Shown here piece after piece: positions 9,174 through 17,175 of a DNA stretch of 48,580 nt. How positions within the stretch are numbered: the first letter of the stretch is position 1; every line of letters starts with the position of its first letter. The translations under genes were made by a program, and so were the position numbers. This stretch comes from Woeseiaceae bacterium. GTDB lineage: Bacteria > Pseudomonadota > Gammaproteobacteria > Steroidobacterales > Woeseiaceae. The notes beneath the pieces were generated by a model, which searched no databases, had not been told where the DNA came from, and saw only the letters and a program-made list of their open reading frames with translations. The DNA lies in contig JAHEFE010000015.1 in assembly GCA_024640365.1 (NCBI GenBank), positions 1 through 48,580 on the forward strand, given 5' to 3'.

Positions 9174-10778
9174 TTACATACGAAAAATGCCGTACGGAGC
9201 CTCGCCGGAATCGGGAGCAGCACAGGTGACGGCCAGTCCATATGCAAGTACGCGGCGTGTGTCGCGGGGATCAATGACACCGTCATCCCAAAGTCTCGCA
9301 CTGCCATAATAGGGATTGCCCTGAGATTCATATTGGGCATTTATCTCTTGCATAAACGCGGCTCGCTCCGCTTCAGGCCATTCTTTACCGGCTGCGTCGT
9401 AGCCATCCTGACGCACAGTCGCGAGTACGTTTGCAGCTTGCTCGCCACCCATGACCGAAACACGTGCATTCGGCCAGGTCCACAGAAAACGACCACCGTA
9501 AGCTCGACCGCACATCGCGTAGTTGCCGGCGCCGTATGATCCGCCGATCACCACTGTCAACTTCGGCACAGTGGCTGTCGCCACGGCGTTCACCATCTTG
9601 GCTCCGTCCTTTGCGATGCCGGCATTCTCATACTTGCGTCCAACCATGAAGCCAGTGATGTTCTGGAGAAAGATCAGTGGCGTTCGGCGCCGATTGCACA
9701 ACTCGATAAAGTGCGCGCCTTTCAGCGCAGACTCCGAGAACAGAATTCCATTATTGGCAATGATGCCTACGCGATAGCCTTCTATATTGGCGAAGCCACA
9801 TACCAGCGTCTTGCCATACAAGGCTTTGAATTCATGAAATTCGGAAGCATCCACGATACGGCCAATAATTTCTCGGACGTCCGTTGGTTGTTTCAAATCT
9901 ACTGGCACAACGCCGAGCATGTCGTCGCTTGCGACGAGCGGTTTGCGTGCTTCCATAATGCTGGGTGTGGCGGGTGGCGGCAATTGCTCAAGGCATTGTC
10001 GCGCCAGCAACAAAGCATGCGCATCATTTTCAGCGAGGTAATCGGTCACGCCGGATATTTTGCTGTGTACTTCGCCACCACCGAGTGACTCCGCATCCAC
10101 TATTTCACCCGTTGCGGCTTTCACCAGGGGTGGTCCGCCGAGAAAAATCGTCCCCTGATTGCGAACAATGATGGCTTCATCACACATCGCTGGCACGTAA
10201 GCACCGCCTGCTGTGCAGGAACCCATGACGACCGCAAGTTGATAAATGCCACGAGATGATAATTGCGCCTGGTTAAAGAAAATGCGGCCGAAATGATCCT
10301 TGTCCGGGAATACTTCGTCCTGCAATGGCAGGAAGGCTCCGCCCGAGTCCACCAGGTAAATACACGGCAAGTGATTTTCGAGTGCTATTTGCTGCGCACG
10401 CAAATGTTTTTTGACCGTCATAGGCAGGTAGGTGCCGCCTTTAACGGTTGCATCGTTGACAACGATCATTACCTCGCGATTTGCGACGCGACCGATGCCG
10501 GTAATTATTCCTGCGGCCGGAGCTTTGTCTTCATACAGCCCATTGGCGGCGAGCGCCGATAACTCGAGAAAGGGGCTGCCGCGATCAAGCAAAGCATCAA
10601 TACGTTCGCGCGGTAATAATTTGCCACGCTCGAGATGTTTTTGGCGAGCTTTTTCGCCGCCGCCAGCCGCCGTAGCTGCGAGTTTTTGCTGCAATTCGTC
10701 AACCAGCGCCTGCGCCTTCGATGTATTAGCTACAAACTCGGCGTGGTTCTTGTCCAGTTTTGATGTCAGCCTGGCCAT
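9174..10778 (-). CDS. liuB: Acyl-CoA carboxylase beta subunit (carboxyltransferase), probably methylcrotonyl-CoA carboxylase
   Basis: A 534-residue carboxyltransferase with the two crotonase-like halves expected for this family. It shows [12 protein letters not shown] near residue 50, the N-half oxyanion segment [15 protein letters not shown], and the C-half segment [19 protein letters not shown]. These motifs and the length match methylcrotonyl-CoA carboxylase beta more closely than propionyl-CoA carboxylase. It transfers the carboxyl group from biotin on the alpha subunit to the acyl-CoA. The ATG begins in the base directly after the thiolase stop codon (TAGATG), so the two genes are translationally linked. 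The usual liu genes for isovaleryl-CoA dehydrogenase and methylglutaconyl-CoA hydratase are not next to it. Confidence 0.92.
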   Translation of the reverse strand: MARLTSKLDKNHAEFVANTSKAQALVDELQQKLAATAAGGGEKARQKHLERGKLLPRERIDALLDRGSPFLELSALAANGLYEDKAPAAGIITGIGRVANREVMIVVNDATVKGGTYLPMTVKKHLRAQQIALENHLPCIYLVDSGGAFLPLQDEVFPDKDHFGRIFFNQAQLSSRGIYQLAVVMGSCTAGGAYVPAMCDEAIIVRNQGTIFLGGPPLVKAATGEIVDAESLGGGEVHSKISGVTDYLAENDAHALLLARQCLEQLPPPATPSIMEARKPLVASDDMLGVVPVDLKQPTDVREIIGRIVDASEFHEFKALYGKTLVCGFANIEGYRVGIIANNGILFSESALKGAHFIELCNRRRTPLIFLQNITGFMVGRKYENAGIAKDGAKMVNAVATATVPKLTVVIGGSYGAGNYAMCGRAYGGRFLWTWPNARVSVMGGEQAANVLATVRQDGYDAAGKEWPEAERAAFMQEINAQYESQGNPYYGSARLWDDGVIDPRDTRRVLAYGLAVTCAAPDSGEAPYGIFRM

Positions 10779-11957
10779 CTAGATTGTTTCAAGGCCGATA
10801 GCGACCGCCTCACCACCACCAATGCATAGCGATGCGATCCCGCGTTTTTTATTGCGATTCAGGAGCGCGTGCAGGAGCGTTACTATAATTCGTGCCCCAG
10901 AGGCGCCGATAGGGTGTCCCAGTGCGCAAGCACCACCGTTGACATTGACCTTGTCGGGATCCAGGTTGAGATCTGCAATGGCGGCCATCGTAACGCAGGC
11001 GAACGCTTCATTAATTTCATAAAGGTCGACGTTGTCCGGGCTCCATCCCAGTTTCTTGTGCAGAGCCTTGATTGCGAAAACAGGCGCCGTCGTAAACCAT
11101 TCAGGTTCCTGGGCGTATCCCGAATGTCCGCTGATGCGTGCGAGCGGTTTTATACCTCGCAGCAAAGCATCACTTTCCTTCATTAAAATTAAAGTAGCTG
11201 CCCCGTCAGAAATTGATGATGAGCTGGCCGCCGTAACGGTGCCGTCTTTGCTAAAAGCGGGTCGTAAAGTCGGGATCTTTTCTATATTGGCGCGCGTTGG
11301 ACCGTCATCTTCACTGACAACCGTTTCGCCTTTGCGGGATTTTACGGTCACTGGCGCTATTTCAGTAGCAAATGCCCCGTTTCGGGCCGCGGCTTTTGCT
11401 TTGGTGACGGAAGCGATGGCGAATGCGTCTTGCGCCTCGCGGGTGAAACCGTATTTAACCGCCGTCAGTTCTGCAAAGTGGCCCATCATGTTGCCGTCAT
11501 ACGGATTTTGCAGTCCGTCGAAAAACATGTGATCGAGTACTTCCTGATGCCCCATGCGATAACCTTCGCGGGCCTTAGGCATGAGGTACGGTGCACCGCT
11601 CATACTTTCCATGCCGCCGCAGAGGACAATCGCAGCACTTCCTGCCGCAATGAGGTCATGTCCAAGCATGGTTGTTTTCATGCCGGAGCCACAGACTTTA
11701 TTTATAGTTGTACACGGCGTGCCAATAGGGATGCCGGCCGCCAGGGATGCTTGCCTGGCTGGTGCCTGACCGAGTCCTGCGGGTAGCACACAACCCAGCA
11801 GGACCTCTCCAATGTCGGCGGGCTTAAGTCCGCAGTCGGCAATTGCAGCTGCGCTGGCGGCTGCCGAAAGATCCGTTGATTTGACGGTGCCCAGAGAGCC
11901 TTGAAAGGCGCCAAGCGGGGTACGGCGGGCGGCGACAATTACGATTGGGTCTTGCAT
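10779..11957 (-). CDS. Acetyl-CoA C-acetyltransferase (biosynthetic/degradative thiolase)
   Basis: A 392-residue thiolase of standard length. The nucleophile is Cys89 in NKVCGSGMK, and the other catalytic residues are His348 in GHPIGASG and Cys378 in CIGGGEA. YEINEAFA is intact. It condenses or cleaves acetoacetyl-CoA or 2-methylacetoacetyl-CoA with CoA. As the first gene of a four-gene operon with the carboxylase and HSD10-like genes, it likely finishes leucine and isoleucine catabolism. The segment normally written NASSISDGAA reads as a run of serines here, a mild deviation. About 270 bases of non-coding DNA, without a clear promoter match, separate it from plsC. Confidence 0.92.
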   Translation of the reverse strand: MQDPIVIVAARRTPLGAFQGSLGTVKSTDLSAAASAAAIADCGLKPADIGEVLLGCVLPAGLGQAPARQASLAAGIPIGTPCTTINKVCGSGMKTTMLGHDLIAAGSAAIVLCGGMESMSGAPYLMPKAREGYRMGHQEVLDHMFFDGLQNPYDGNMMGHFAELTAVKYGFTREAQDAFAIASVTKAKAAARNGAFATEIAPVTVKSRKGETVVSEDDGPTRANIEKIPTLRPAFSKDGTVTAASSSSISDGAATLILMKESDALLRGIKPLARISGHSGYAQEPEWFTTAPVFAIKALHKKLGWSPDNVDLYEINEAFACVTMAAIADLNLDPDKVNVNGGACALGHPIGASGARIIVTLLHALLNRNKKRGIASLCIGGGEAVAIGLETI

Positions 11958-12225
11958 GGTAAGTGTTCTCCAATTCTTCGATGTAACTTTATTTGCGATC
12001 TACGAGATCGACATTTTCCTGCGAGCCGACGCTGTCAACATGTTATCTGCGGCCTGTCCGCTACCAAATAAGTGCAATCCACAATTCTCGTCTCGCCGCG
12101 AGCAAGCGGCGTCGTCACTAGTGCAGCGGCAATTCTACCGCATTAGCCCGCATTAAAAAGAAGCATAGGCCCGTCAGGGAGGTGCGCTGCATCATCTCTA
12201 CATATTTCGAGGACTGTCCGCCAGG

Positions 12226-12972
12226 TCAATCCTGCGATTGCGAGGTTGAAAGGAGATCTGGCTCACTTACGACGGCCAACATGCGCTCGCGGGAGAGAGT
12301 TGCTAGCGAGCGGCTGGACCTGTATGCGATGTCACTGGTCGGAATTGGCTCCAGGACCTCGATAGATAGCTTACCCGGGACCGGCAATCGCCGGTTTGCG
12401 GGCATCATTTGCCGGGCGCCTTCAATAATGACGGGCACTACGGGCAGGGCTCCTTTGATTGCGGCTGAAAACGCGCCGGCCCGGAAAGCGCCGAGCCCGG
12501 GTTCGAGCAGAAAAGTCCCTTCCGGGAAGAACGCGATCGACTCTCCTGCCTGCGCAGATTTCACAATGGCACGCGCATCACGGGTGCTTTTTTCGGCGAC
12601 AAAGCGCTCAACAAACTTGGAACCTATGCGCCGCAGCATGAAACTCACAAAAGGCATTTTTTGCATTTCACCCTTAATGACAAATGCGAAGCGCGGTGGC
12701 AGGAATGCCTGCAAAATTATGCCATCGAGGTAACTGGCGTGATTGGCTATCACGACGCAGTGATCTACCGGGAGATTGTGCATTCCCTCTACACGGCAGG
12801 GGGTAAGAGTCAAAGTGAATACCGATCGAGCAGCAACCTTCACCCACTTGCGGCGCCCGGCGAGGGACGGCACGAATAACGCCGCAAGAATGCCGAACAA
12901 AACGCAGCCGACCAGCACCAACCATCCGTAGATGCCAAATATAACCAGTGCAATGTTACGTACTATTCTCAT
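12226..12972 (-). CDS. plsC: 1-acyl-sn-glycerol-3-phosphate acyltransferase
   Basis: A 248-residue membrane acyltransferase of the PlsC family. A hydrophobic N-terminal segment (about residues 5-35) anchors it to the inner membrane. The catalytic NHASYLD gives the H(X4)D motif at His78-Asp83, and FPEGT at 149-153 is the glycerol-phosphate binding motif. It acylates lysophosphatidic acid to phosphatidic acid in phospholipid synthesis. A GTG at 13035 could extend the frame by 21 residues, but the ATG at 12972 places the hydrophobic segment at the N-terminus as in the family. It is transcribed away from xerD and may be monocistronic. Several PlsC paralogues are common, so the exact acyl acceptor is less sure than the fold. 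Confidence 0.88.
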   Translation of the reverse strand: MRIVRNIALVIFGIYGWLVLVGCVLFGILAALFVPSLAGRRKWVKVAARSVFTLTLTPCRVEGMHNLPVDHCVVIANHASYLDGIILQAFLPPRFAFVIKGEMQKMPFVSFMLRRIGSKFVERFVAEKSTRDARAIVKSAQAGESIAFFPEGTFLLEPGLGAFRAGAFSAAIKGALPVVPVIIEGARQMMPANRRLPVPGKLSIEVLEPIPTSDIAYRSSRSLATLSRERMLAVVSEPDLLSTSQSQD

Positions 12973-13323
12973 TCTTCGATGTCGCCTCGGAATCGATGAT
13001 TTGCCCAAGTTGGCGGTGTGATTCCCAGCCAGCACGCTGCCGTGACAGCGTCAAATCAGCTTTATGTTAACGGAATGCCTATTATGTGACAGCGATCACG
13101 CCTCCGCTAACGCATTGGAAATATAGTGAATTCATTGAAAGTCGCGAAGTTGACGACTAGTTCTGGACCTTGCCCACGTGAGGTTGGAAAACGTATTAAT
13201 TGCCTGCGCGGCGCATAATACGCTACCAGTTCACGGTTTTGGGAGTCCCGACAAAGTATCGTGATAGTTCGCTTCTTTACAAGAGGCGGTTTGATACGGT
13301 CACCAAAGTGGTAGTGAAGGAAC
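12973..13323. other. Divergent non-coding region between plsC and xerD
   Basis: 351 bases serving as the upstream region of both genes. Apart from a CRP-like palindrome listed separately, I see no RNA gene or convincing reading frame. A 72-codon minus-strand frame overlaps the xerD start and has no family likeness or ribosome binding site. Confidence 0.5.
13085..13100. promoter_or_regulatory. CRP/Vfr-like operator candidate
   Basis: TGTGA, six bases, then TCACG: nine of ten positions match the CRP half-site pair TGTGA-N6-TCACA with exact spacing. It lies 113 bases before the plsC start and 224 bases before xerD, so it could serve either. No clear -10/-35 pair was found next to it. Confidence 0.4.
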
Positions 13324-14256
13324 ATGGCAACAACGGCACAAAAAAAATTGGCAAAAAATGAAGCGATGAGCTCCGAGGAGCTAATCGATCGTTTTCTTGA
13401 CGCTATCTGGATGGAGCGCGGCTTGTCAGTTAATACACTGGGAGCCTATCGAGCTGACCTGATGGCACTGAACAAGGATCTTGCCAAGCTTGGTGTCGTC
13501 GTTGAAGTCGCCGAAAAATCAGATTTGCTGGATTTTATTGCCTGTCGCGTTGAAGGCGGCTCCAAACCCCGTTCCACCGCTCGGCAGTTATCAAGTTTCC
13601 GCCGTTTTTACCGCTATTTGATGCGCGAGGGGTACCGCACCACGGATCCAACCGCCGACATCGAAATGCCTCGGATTGGCCGGTCTTTGCCGAAGACCCT
13701 GACCGAAGATGAGGTTGATGCATTATTGCAAGCGCCAAATACTGATGAACCGCTCGGTCATCGTGATCGCGCGATGCTGGAACTCCTTTATGCGACAGGA
13801 TTGCGTGTATCTGAGCTCATTAGCTTGCGCCAGTCACAGGTCAATTTTAACCAGGGTGTTTTACGTATCATTGGTAAAGGTGATCGTGAACGCCTGATCC
13901 CGCTTGGCGAAGAATCGCTGCACTGGCTAAAAGAATTTTTGGAAGGCCCGCGCATGGAAATTTTGCTGGAGCGGCAGACTGAATACATGTTCCCGACCCG
14001 CCGTGGAAACTCTATGACCCGGCAGGCGTTTTGGCACATTATCAAACGTTACGCGCAAAAGGCTGGCGTCGAGAAGAAGATGTCACCTCACAGTCTGCGC
14101 CACGCATTTGCAACCCATTTGCTGAATCACGGAGCAGATCTGCGCGTTGTGCAGTTACTCCTGGGGCATAGCGATCTCTCGACGACTCAGATATACACAC
14201 ATGTAGCGCGGGAACGCCTCAAAGATCTGCACGGGCAGCACCACCCACGCGGCTAG
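13324..14256 (+). CDS. xerD: Tyrosine recombinase XerD
   Basis: A 310-residue tyrosine recombinase. The N-terminal SAM-like DNA-binding domain covers about residues 16-110 and the catalytic domain about 120-300. Active-site residues are Arg161 (ATGLRVSEL), Lys185, His256-x-x-Arg259, His282 and Tyr291. The C-terminal HPRG ending and the segment HSDLSTTQIYTHV point to XerD rather than XerC. With XerC it resolves chromosome dimers at dif under FtsK control. The ATG at 13324 has GAAGG close upstream; the internal ATG at 13366 would remove only a polar tail. The dsbC gene follows, the common xerD-dsbC order of gammaproteobacteria. Confidence 0.95.
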   Translation: MATTAQKKLAKNEAMSSEELIDRFLDAIWMERGLSVNTLGAYRADLMALNKDLAKLGVVVEVAEKSDLLDFIACRVEGGSKPRSTARQLSSFRRFYRYLMREGYRTTDPTADIEMPRIGRSLPKTLTEDEVDALLQAPNTDEPLGHRDRAMLELLYATGLRVSELISLRQSQVNFNQGVLRIIGKGDRERLIPLGEESLHWLKEFLEGPRMEILLERQTEYMFPTRRGNSMTRQAFWHIIKRYAQKAGVEKKMSPHSLRHAFATHLLNHGADLRVVQLLLGHSDLSTTQIYTHVARERLKDLHGQHHPRG

Positions 14257-14394
14257 TGCCTCCAGGCAATCGGCTGCGCACACCAATAACTCTGATACAA
14301 TCCGTCCGCGATAGGGAACCCGCGATGCTAATGCCGGGTCAAACTTGTCCTCAGGTGGGTCAATACCCCGTTTTTTTAGTGAGAGGTTTTTTGC

Positions 14395-15138
14395 ATGGGA
14401 ATGTTCGGTAAGCGAATTGCAGTACTTGCGGCATTAGTTGTTTTTTGCAATGCGGCACTGGCTGAGGAATTGGCTGTTGATTCAAAGTTGGCGGCAGTTC
14501 GCGTAACGATTTCAACGATGTTCCCCGAAATTAAGCCGGAAGATGTTATTCCGAGCCCGGTTGACGGCTGGTTTGCAATTAATAAAGGCACCATCGTGGC
14601 GTATGTTTCTGCGGACGGTAAATACCTGTTGCAGGGTGACATCATTGATTTGCAGTCCCAACGCAATATCACTGAGGACAGTCGCAACGTTTCTCGCAAG
14701 AAATTGATAGATGCAGTGCCTGCGGAGAATTACATTACATTCAGCCCCGAGAAAGTTCGTCACAGCGTGGCCGTTTTTACCGATATTGACTGCACCTACT
14801 GCAGACGCCTGCACAGTCAAATTCAGCAGTACCTCGATCAGGGTATAGAAATTCGTTACCTGTTATACCCGCGCAATGGGCCGAATTCCAAAGCATGGCA
14901 GGACGCAACTGATGTCTGGTGTGCCAAGGATCGTAACAAAGCTTTGACGCTGGCGAAGCTGGATCAGAAGTTCGAAACATCGAGCTGCGACGCGTCAATA
15001 ATTACGAAAAATTACGCTCTCGGCGGCGACGTAGGATTGCGCGGTACGCCCGCAATCATGCTTGAGGATGGCACGTTGGTTAGCGGCTATTTGCCGGCTT
15101 CACAGCTCGCCAAAGCCCTCGATTCAGCGGCCGATTAG
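14395..15138 (+). CDS. dsbC: Periplasmic thiol:disulfide interchange protein DsbC
   Basis: A 247-residue secreted protein. The signal peptide (about residues 1-23, ending ALA) is followed by the N-terminal dimerisation domain and a thioredoxin-like domain with the active site CTYC at 133-136 (CGYC in E. coli). Two further cysteines near 190-215 fit the structural disulfide of DsbC, and RGTPAI contains the cis-proline. It isomerises wrong disulfides in the periplasm and is kept reduced by DsbD. AGAGG lies about 8 bases before the first ATG. Its position after xerD matches other gammaproteobacteria; hom and thrC, which often come next, are absent. Confidence 0.92.
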   Translation: MGMFGKRIAVLAALVVFCNAALAEELAVDSKLAAVRVTISTMFPEIKPEDVIPSPVDGWFAINKGTIVAYVSADGKYLLQGDIIDLQSQRNITEDSRNVSRKKLIDAVPAENYITFSPEKVRHSVAVFTDIDCTYCRRLHSQIQQYLDQGIEIRYLLYPRNGPNSKAWQDATDVWCAKDRNKALTLAKLDQKFETSSCDASIITKNYALGGDVGLRGTPAIMLEDGTLVSGYLPASQLAKALDSAAD

Positions 15139-15142
15139 CGGC

Positions 15143-15676
15143 CTAATAACGTTTCCTTTCTGCGCGTCCGAGATGGACGCCGTTATTCTCGCCACTGTCT
15201 TCCAGGTAGCGTTGGAGCGCGTAAACGCCACTGGGAAACGCAATTTCAGACCAGGGTATTTCGTCAGCTGCAAATAGCGCCACCTCCAGGGATTCTTCCC
15301 CGGCTGCGAAATTGCCACTAAGGCTAGCGGTAAAAAAGACATGCACCTGCCCCGCGTGTACAACATCGACGGAGGCGAACAAGTGACCAACCTCGACGAT
15401 GGCACAGGCTTCCTCGAGAGTCTCCCGAGCAGCACCTTCCGCCATGGTCTCATCGAGCTCCATAAACCCTGCCGGTACTGTCCAGTATCCTTTGCGAGGC
15501 TCTATGGCTCGGCGGCAAAGCAGGATTTTTCCATCCTTCTCTGGAACGCAGCCGACTACAATCTTGGGGTTCTGGTAGTGAATTTCACCACAATCATCGC
15601 AAATCCAGCGATGGCGATTGTCACCTTGCGGGATTCGTTTGCTGAGCAGGCTGCCGCATGATGAACAATGTTTCAT
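15143..15676 (-). CDS. Zinc-ribbon Nudix hydrolase (NudC-like or ADP-ribose type)
   Basis: A 177-residue protein. The N-terminal zinc ribbon has Cys4, Cys7, Cys26 and Cys29, followed by YQNPKIVVG and a Nudix box at residues 70-92 with the RETLEE core. The last glycine of the box is a cysteine here. Nudix enzymes cut nucleoside diphosphates linked to another moiety; zinc-ribbon members of this type have been assigned to NADH, ADP-ribose or CoA-like substrates, and the substrate here is unknown. A longer frame to 15862 reads through the tRNA gene upstream and gives antisense-tRNA peptide, so the ATG at 15676 is used. It converges with dsbC with only 4 bases between stops. Confidence 0.85.
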   Translation of the reverse strand: MKHCSSCGSLLSKRIPQGDNRHRWICDDCGEIHYQNPKIVVGCVPEKDGKILLCRRAIEPRKGYWTVPAGFMELDETMAEGAARETLEEACAIVEVGHLFASVDVVHAGQVHVFFTASLSGNFAAGEESLEVALFAADEIPWSEIAFPSGVYALQRYLEDSGENNGVHLGRAERKRY

Positions 15677-15730
15677 AAGTCTAATTGCAGTAGCGGCGAA
15701 CGCCGCTCGCTGTAAACTGTCGAAATTTAG

Positions 15731-15817
15731 TGGTGCCGGGAGCGAGAATCGAACTCGCACTCTGTTGCCAGAACCGGATTTTGAGTCCGGCGCGTCTACC
15801 AGTTCCGCCACCCCGGC
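15731..15817 (-). tRNA. tRNA-Leu (anticodon CAA)
   Basis: An 87-base class II tRNA on the minus strand. The acceptor stem starts GCCGGGG and closes with TCCCGGC, discriminator A and an encoded CCA. The D-arm region carries GGTAGACGCG, the anticodon stem CCGGA/TCCGG holds loop CTCAAAA with anticodon CAA (reads UUG), a long variable arm follows, and the T-loop is GTTCGATTC. It stands singly, 54 bases before the Nudix gene on the same strand. Confidence 0.95.
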
Positions 15818-15915
15818 GCGAAAGCCGGTAAGTATAAGCGTGGTCGCGGTCGGCCGCCACAATTTATATGACTTTGCGACGTTTTTTCTTTGCGGCGCAT
15901 CTAGGCTAACAAGAT

Positions 15916-16524
15916 ATGAGCAGATTTACCGACATTGAGATTGATCCCGGTATCGTGAAACGAGCGGCGCGCGGTGATGCGCGGGCCCATGCCGTAATTT
16001 ATCGCGCGTTCGCCACACCGGTCTATTCCCTATGTTTGCGACTCACTCGAGTACCTTCAAATGCTGAAGACCTGCTGCAGGACACATTTATAGAAGTAAT
16101 GCGGAGTATCCCCGGTTTTCGGGGCGAGGCCGCGCTTGGCAGCTGGATTCGACGTGTAGCACTAAGCAAGTGCTTGATGTTTTTGCGTTCTTCCTGGCAC
16201 AGCAAAGGCCAAAGTCTGGAAGATGACTGGGAGGAAGGCCCGCAAGGTCGACAGCAGGACCTGAGTCGTCGCAGCAGCATAGACAACGCGATGGATCTGG
16301 ACGCAGCACTCGGCGCGTTGCCATCTGTCAGCCGGTCGATTGTCTGGTTGCACGATGTCGAGGGTTATACCCACAAGGAAATAGCGGACTTGATGGGAAA
16401 AACGGAAAGCTTTTCAAAATCGCAATTATCGAGAGCGTATCAACGATTGCGACCGCTACTTGAGCAGGTCGAGAACACAACTTGCGAAAACCCTATTGAG
16501 GGCCTCCTGCCAGGAGGTTGTTGA
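15916..16524 (+). CDS. ECF-type RNA polymerase sigma factor
   Basis: A 202-residue sigma-70 family protein of ECF size. Region 2 spans about residues 25-95 with the AEDLLQDTFIEV core-binding helix and the tryptophan-containing -10 recognition helix. Region 4 spans about 130-180, with LPSVSRSIVWLHDVEGYTHKEIADLM and a C-terminal recognition helix. ECF factors redirect RNA polymerase in response to envelope or stress signals and are usually held by an anti-sigma factor. The next gene begins 3 bases after the stop and encodes a single-pass membrane protein, fitting that pairing. The regulon and signal are unknown, but the PDZ protein that follows suggests envelope stress. The gene diverges from the tRNA. 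Confidence 0.88.
   Translation: MSRFTDIEIDPGIVKRAARGDARAHAVIYRAFATPVYSLCLRLTRVPSNAEDLLQDTFIEVMRSIPGFRGEAALGSWIRRVALSKCLMFLRSSWHSKGQSLEDDWEEGPQGRQQDLSRRSSIDNAMDLDAALGALPSVSRSIVWLHDVEGYTHKEIADLMGKTESFSKSQLSRAYQRLRPLLEQVENTTCENPIEGLLPGGC
16503..16517 (+). promoter_or_regulatory. Hairpin sequestering the ribosome binding site of the anti-sigma candidate gene
   Basis: CCTCCT (16503-16508), a 3-base loop and AGGAGG (16512-16517) form a perfect 6-bp hairpin inside the last codons of the sigma gene. AGGAGG is the Shine-Dalgarno of the next gene, whose ATG lies 10 bases downstream. Ribosomes finishing the sigma gene would open the stem, so translational coupling is the natural reading. Confidence 0.6.
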
Positions 16525-16527
16525 GCA

Positions 16528-17121
16528 ATGATGAAAGAAAGCACAGTGAATACAGCTGAAAAAATTATCGGTGTCAGTGAAGCTGAAGCCGAGAGGATTC
16601 GTCGCGCAATTCAAATGCAGCCGGACACAGTGCCACCGCGCGCTGTCTGGAACCGCATTGAGGAGCTCGGACGAGCCGAAGGCCTGCTGAACAATGGGCG
16701 TCGCCGCCTTGTCGTTCGCTGGCTGGCAGGTGCCGCGGTTGCGGCAACGGTCGCAATGATAGCGATCAGCGTGCCCGGCTTGGTTGTGTTAGACAATGGC
16801 CATCCCTTTGACACGGTGCCGGAGTACGTTGCCGAAACACCCAGCCTGGCTGTGCCTACGTTGCAAATGTTGAAAGTGCAATCCCAAGAGTTGGAGCGGG
16901 ATTTGCGGGCGATGCCCAATCAGCCAAGAGTCATGCGTGCCAGCACGGCCGCGACCATGGCGCAAATCGAAGATCGGATTGCGATGATTGATTACCAATT
17001 GAATTACCCAGGTTCGCAGATGACGGTCGAACAACATCGTTATTACTGGCAGGAACGGGTCAGATTAATGAATGTCCTGTTGCAGCTGCGTTATGCGCAA
17101 GCGCGGAAAACGGCTTTTTAG
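16528..17121 (+). CDS. Single-pass membrane protein, probable anti-sigma factor
   Basis: A 197-residue protein with no family I can name with certainty. The first 60 residues are charged and cytoplasmic in character, a transmembrane segment covers about residues 65-88, and the rest forms a periplasmic part rich in helix-forming residues with MLKVQSQELERDLRAM and a final LMNVLLQLRYAQARK. The topology (cytoplasmic N-terminus, one membrane span, periplasmic sensor) and position directly after an ECF sigma gene indicate an anti-sigma factor. No zinc-binding HxxxCxxC motif is present. Start codons at 16528 and 16531 are adjacent; the first is better spaced from AGGAGG. Role by context; sequence alone does not prove it. 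Confidence 0.65.
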   Translation: MMKESTVNTAEKIIGVSEAEAERIRRAIQMQPDTVPPRAVWNRIEELGRAEGLLNNGRRRLVVRWLAGAAVAATVAMIAISVPGLVVLDNGHPFDTVPEYVAETPSLAVPTLQMLKVQSQELERDLRAMPNQPRVMRASTAATMAQIEDRIAMIDYQLNYPGSQMTVEQHRYYWQERVRLMNVLLQLRYAQARKTAF

Positions 17122-17175
17122 CCGCGGTGCAACAGGTCTGGAGCACGATAAATCTCTTGAATGAGGAGACAGAAA

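Noticed and set aside
13107..13325. 72-codon minus-strand frame upstream of xerD
   Set aside because: No ribosome binding site, overlap with the xerD start and no recognisable sequence pattern.
14320..14380. Terminator between xerD and dsbC
   Set aside because: A T-run is present (CCCCGTTTTTTT), but only a 4-bp stem could be drawn, which is too weak.
15677..15862. N-terminal extension of the Nudix gene
   Set aside because: The extra residues are the translation of the tRNA-Leu gene itself, a known false extension.
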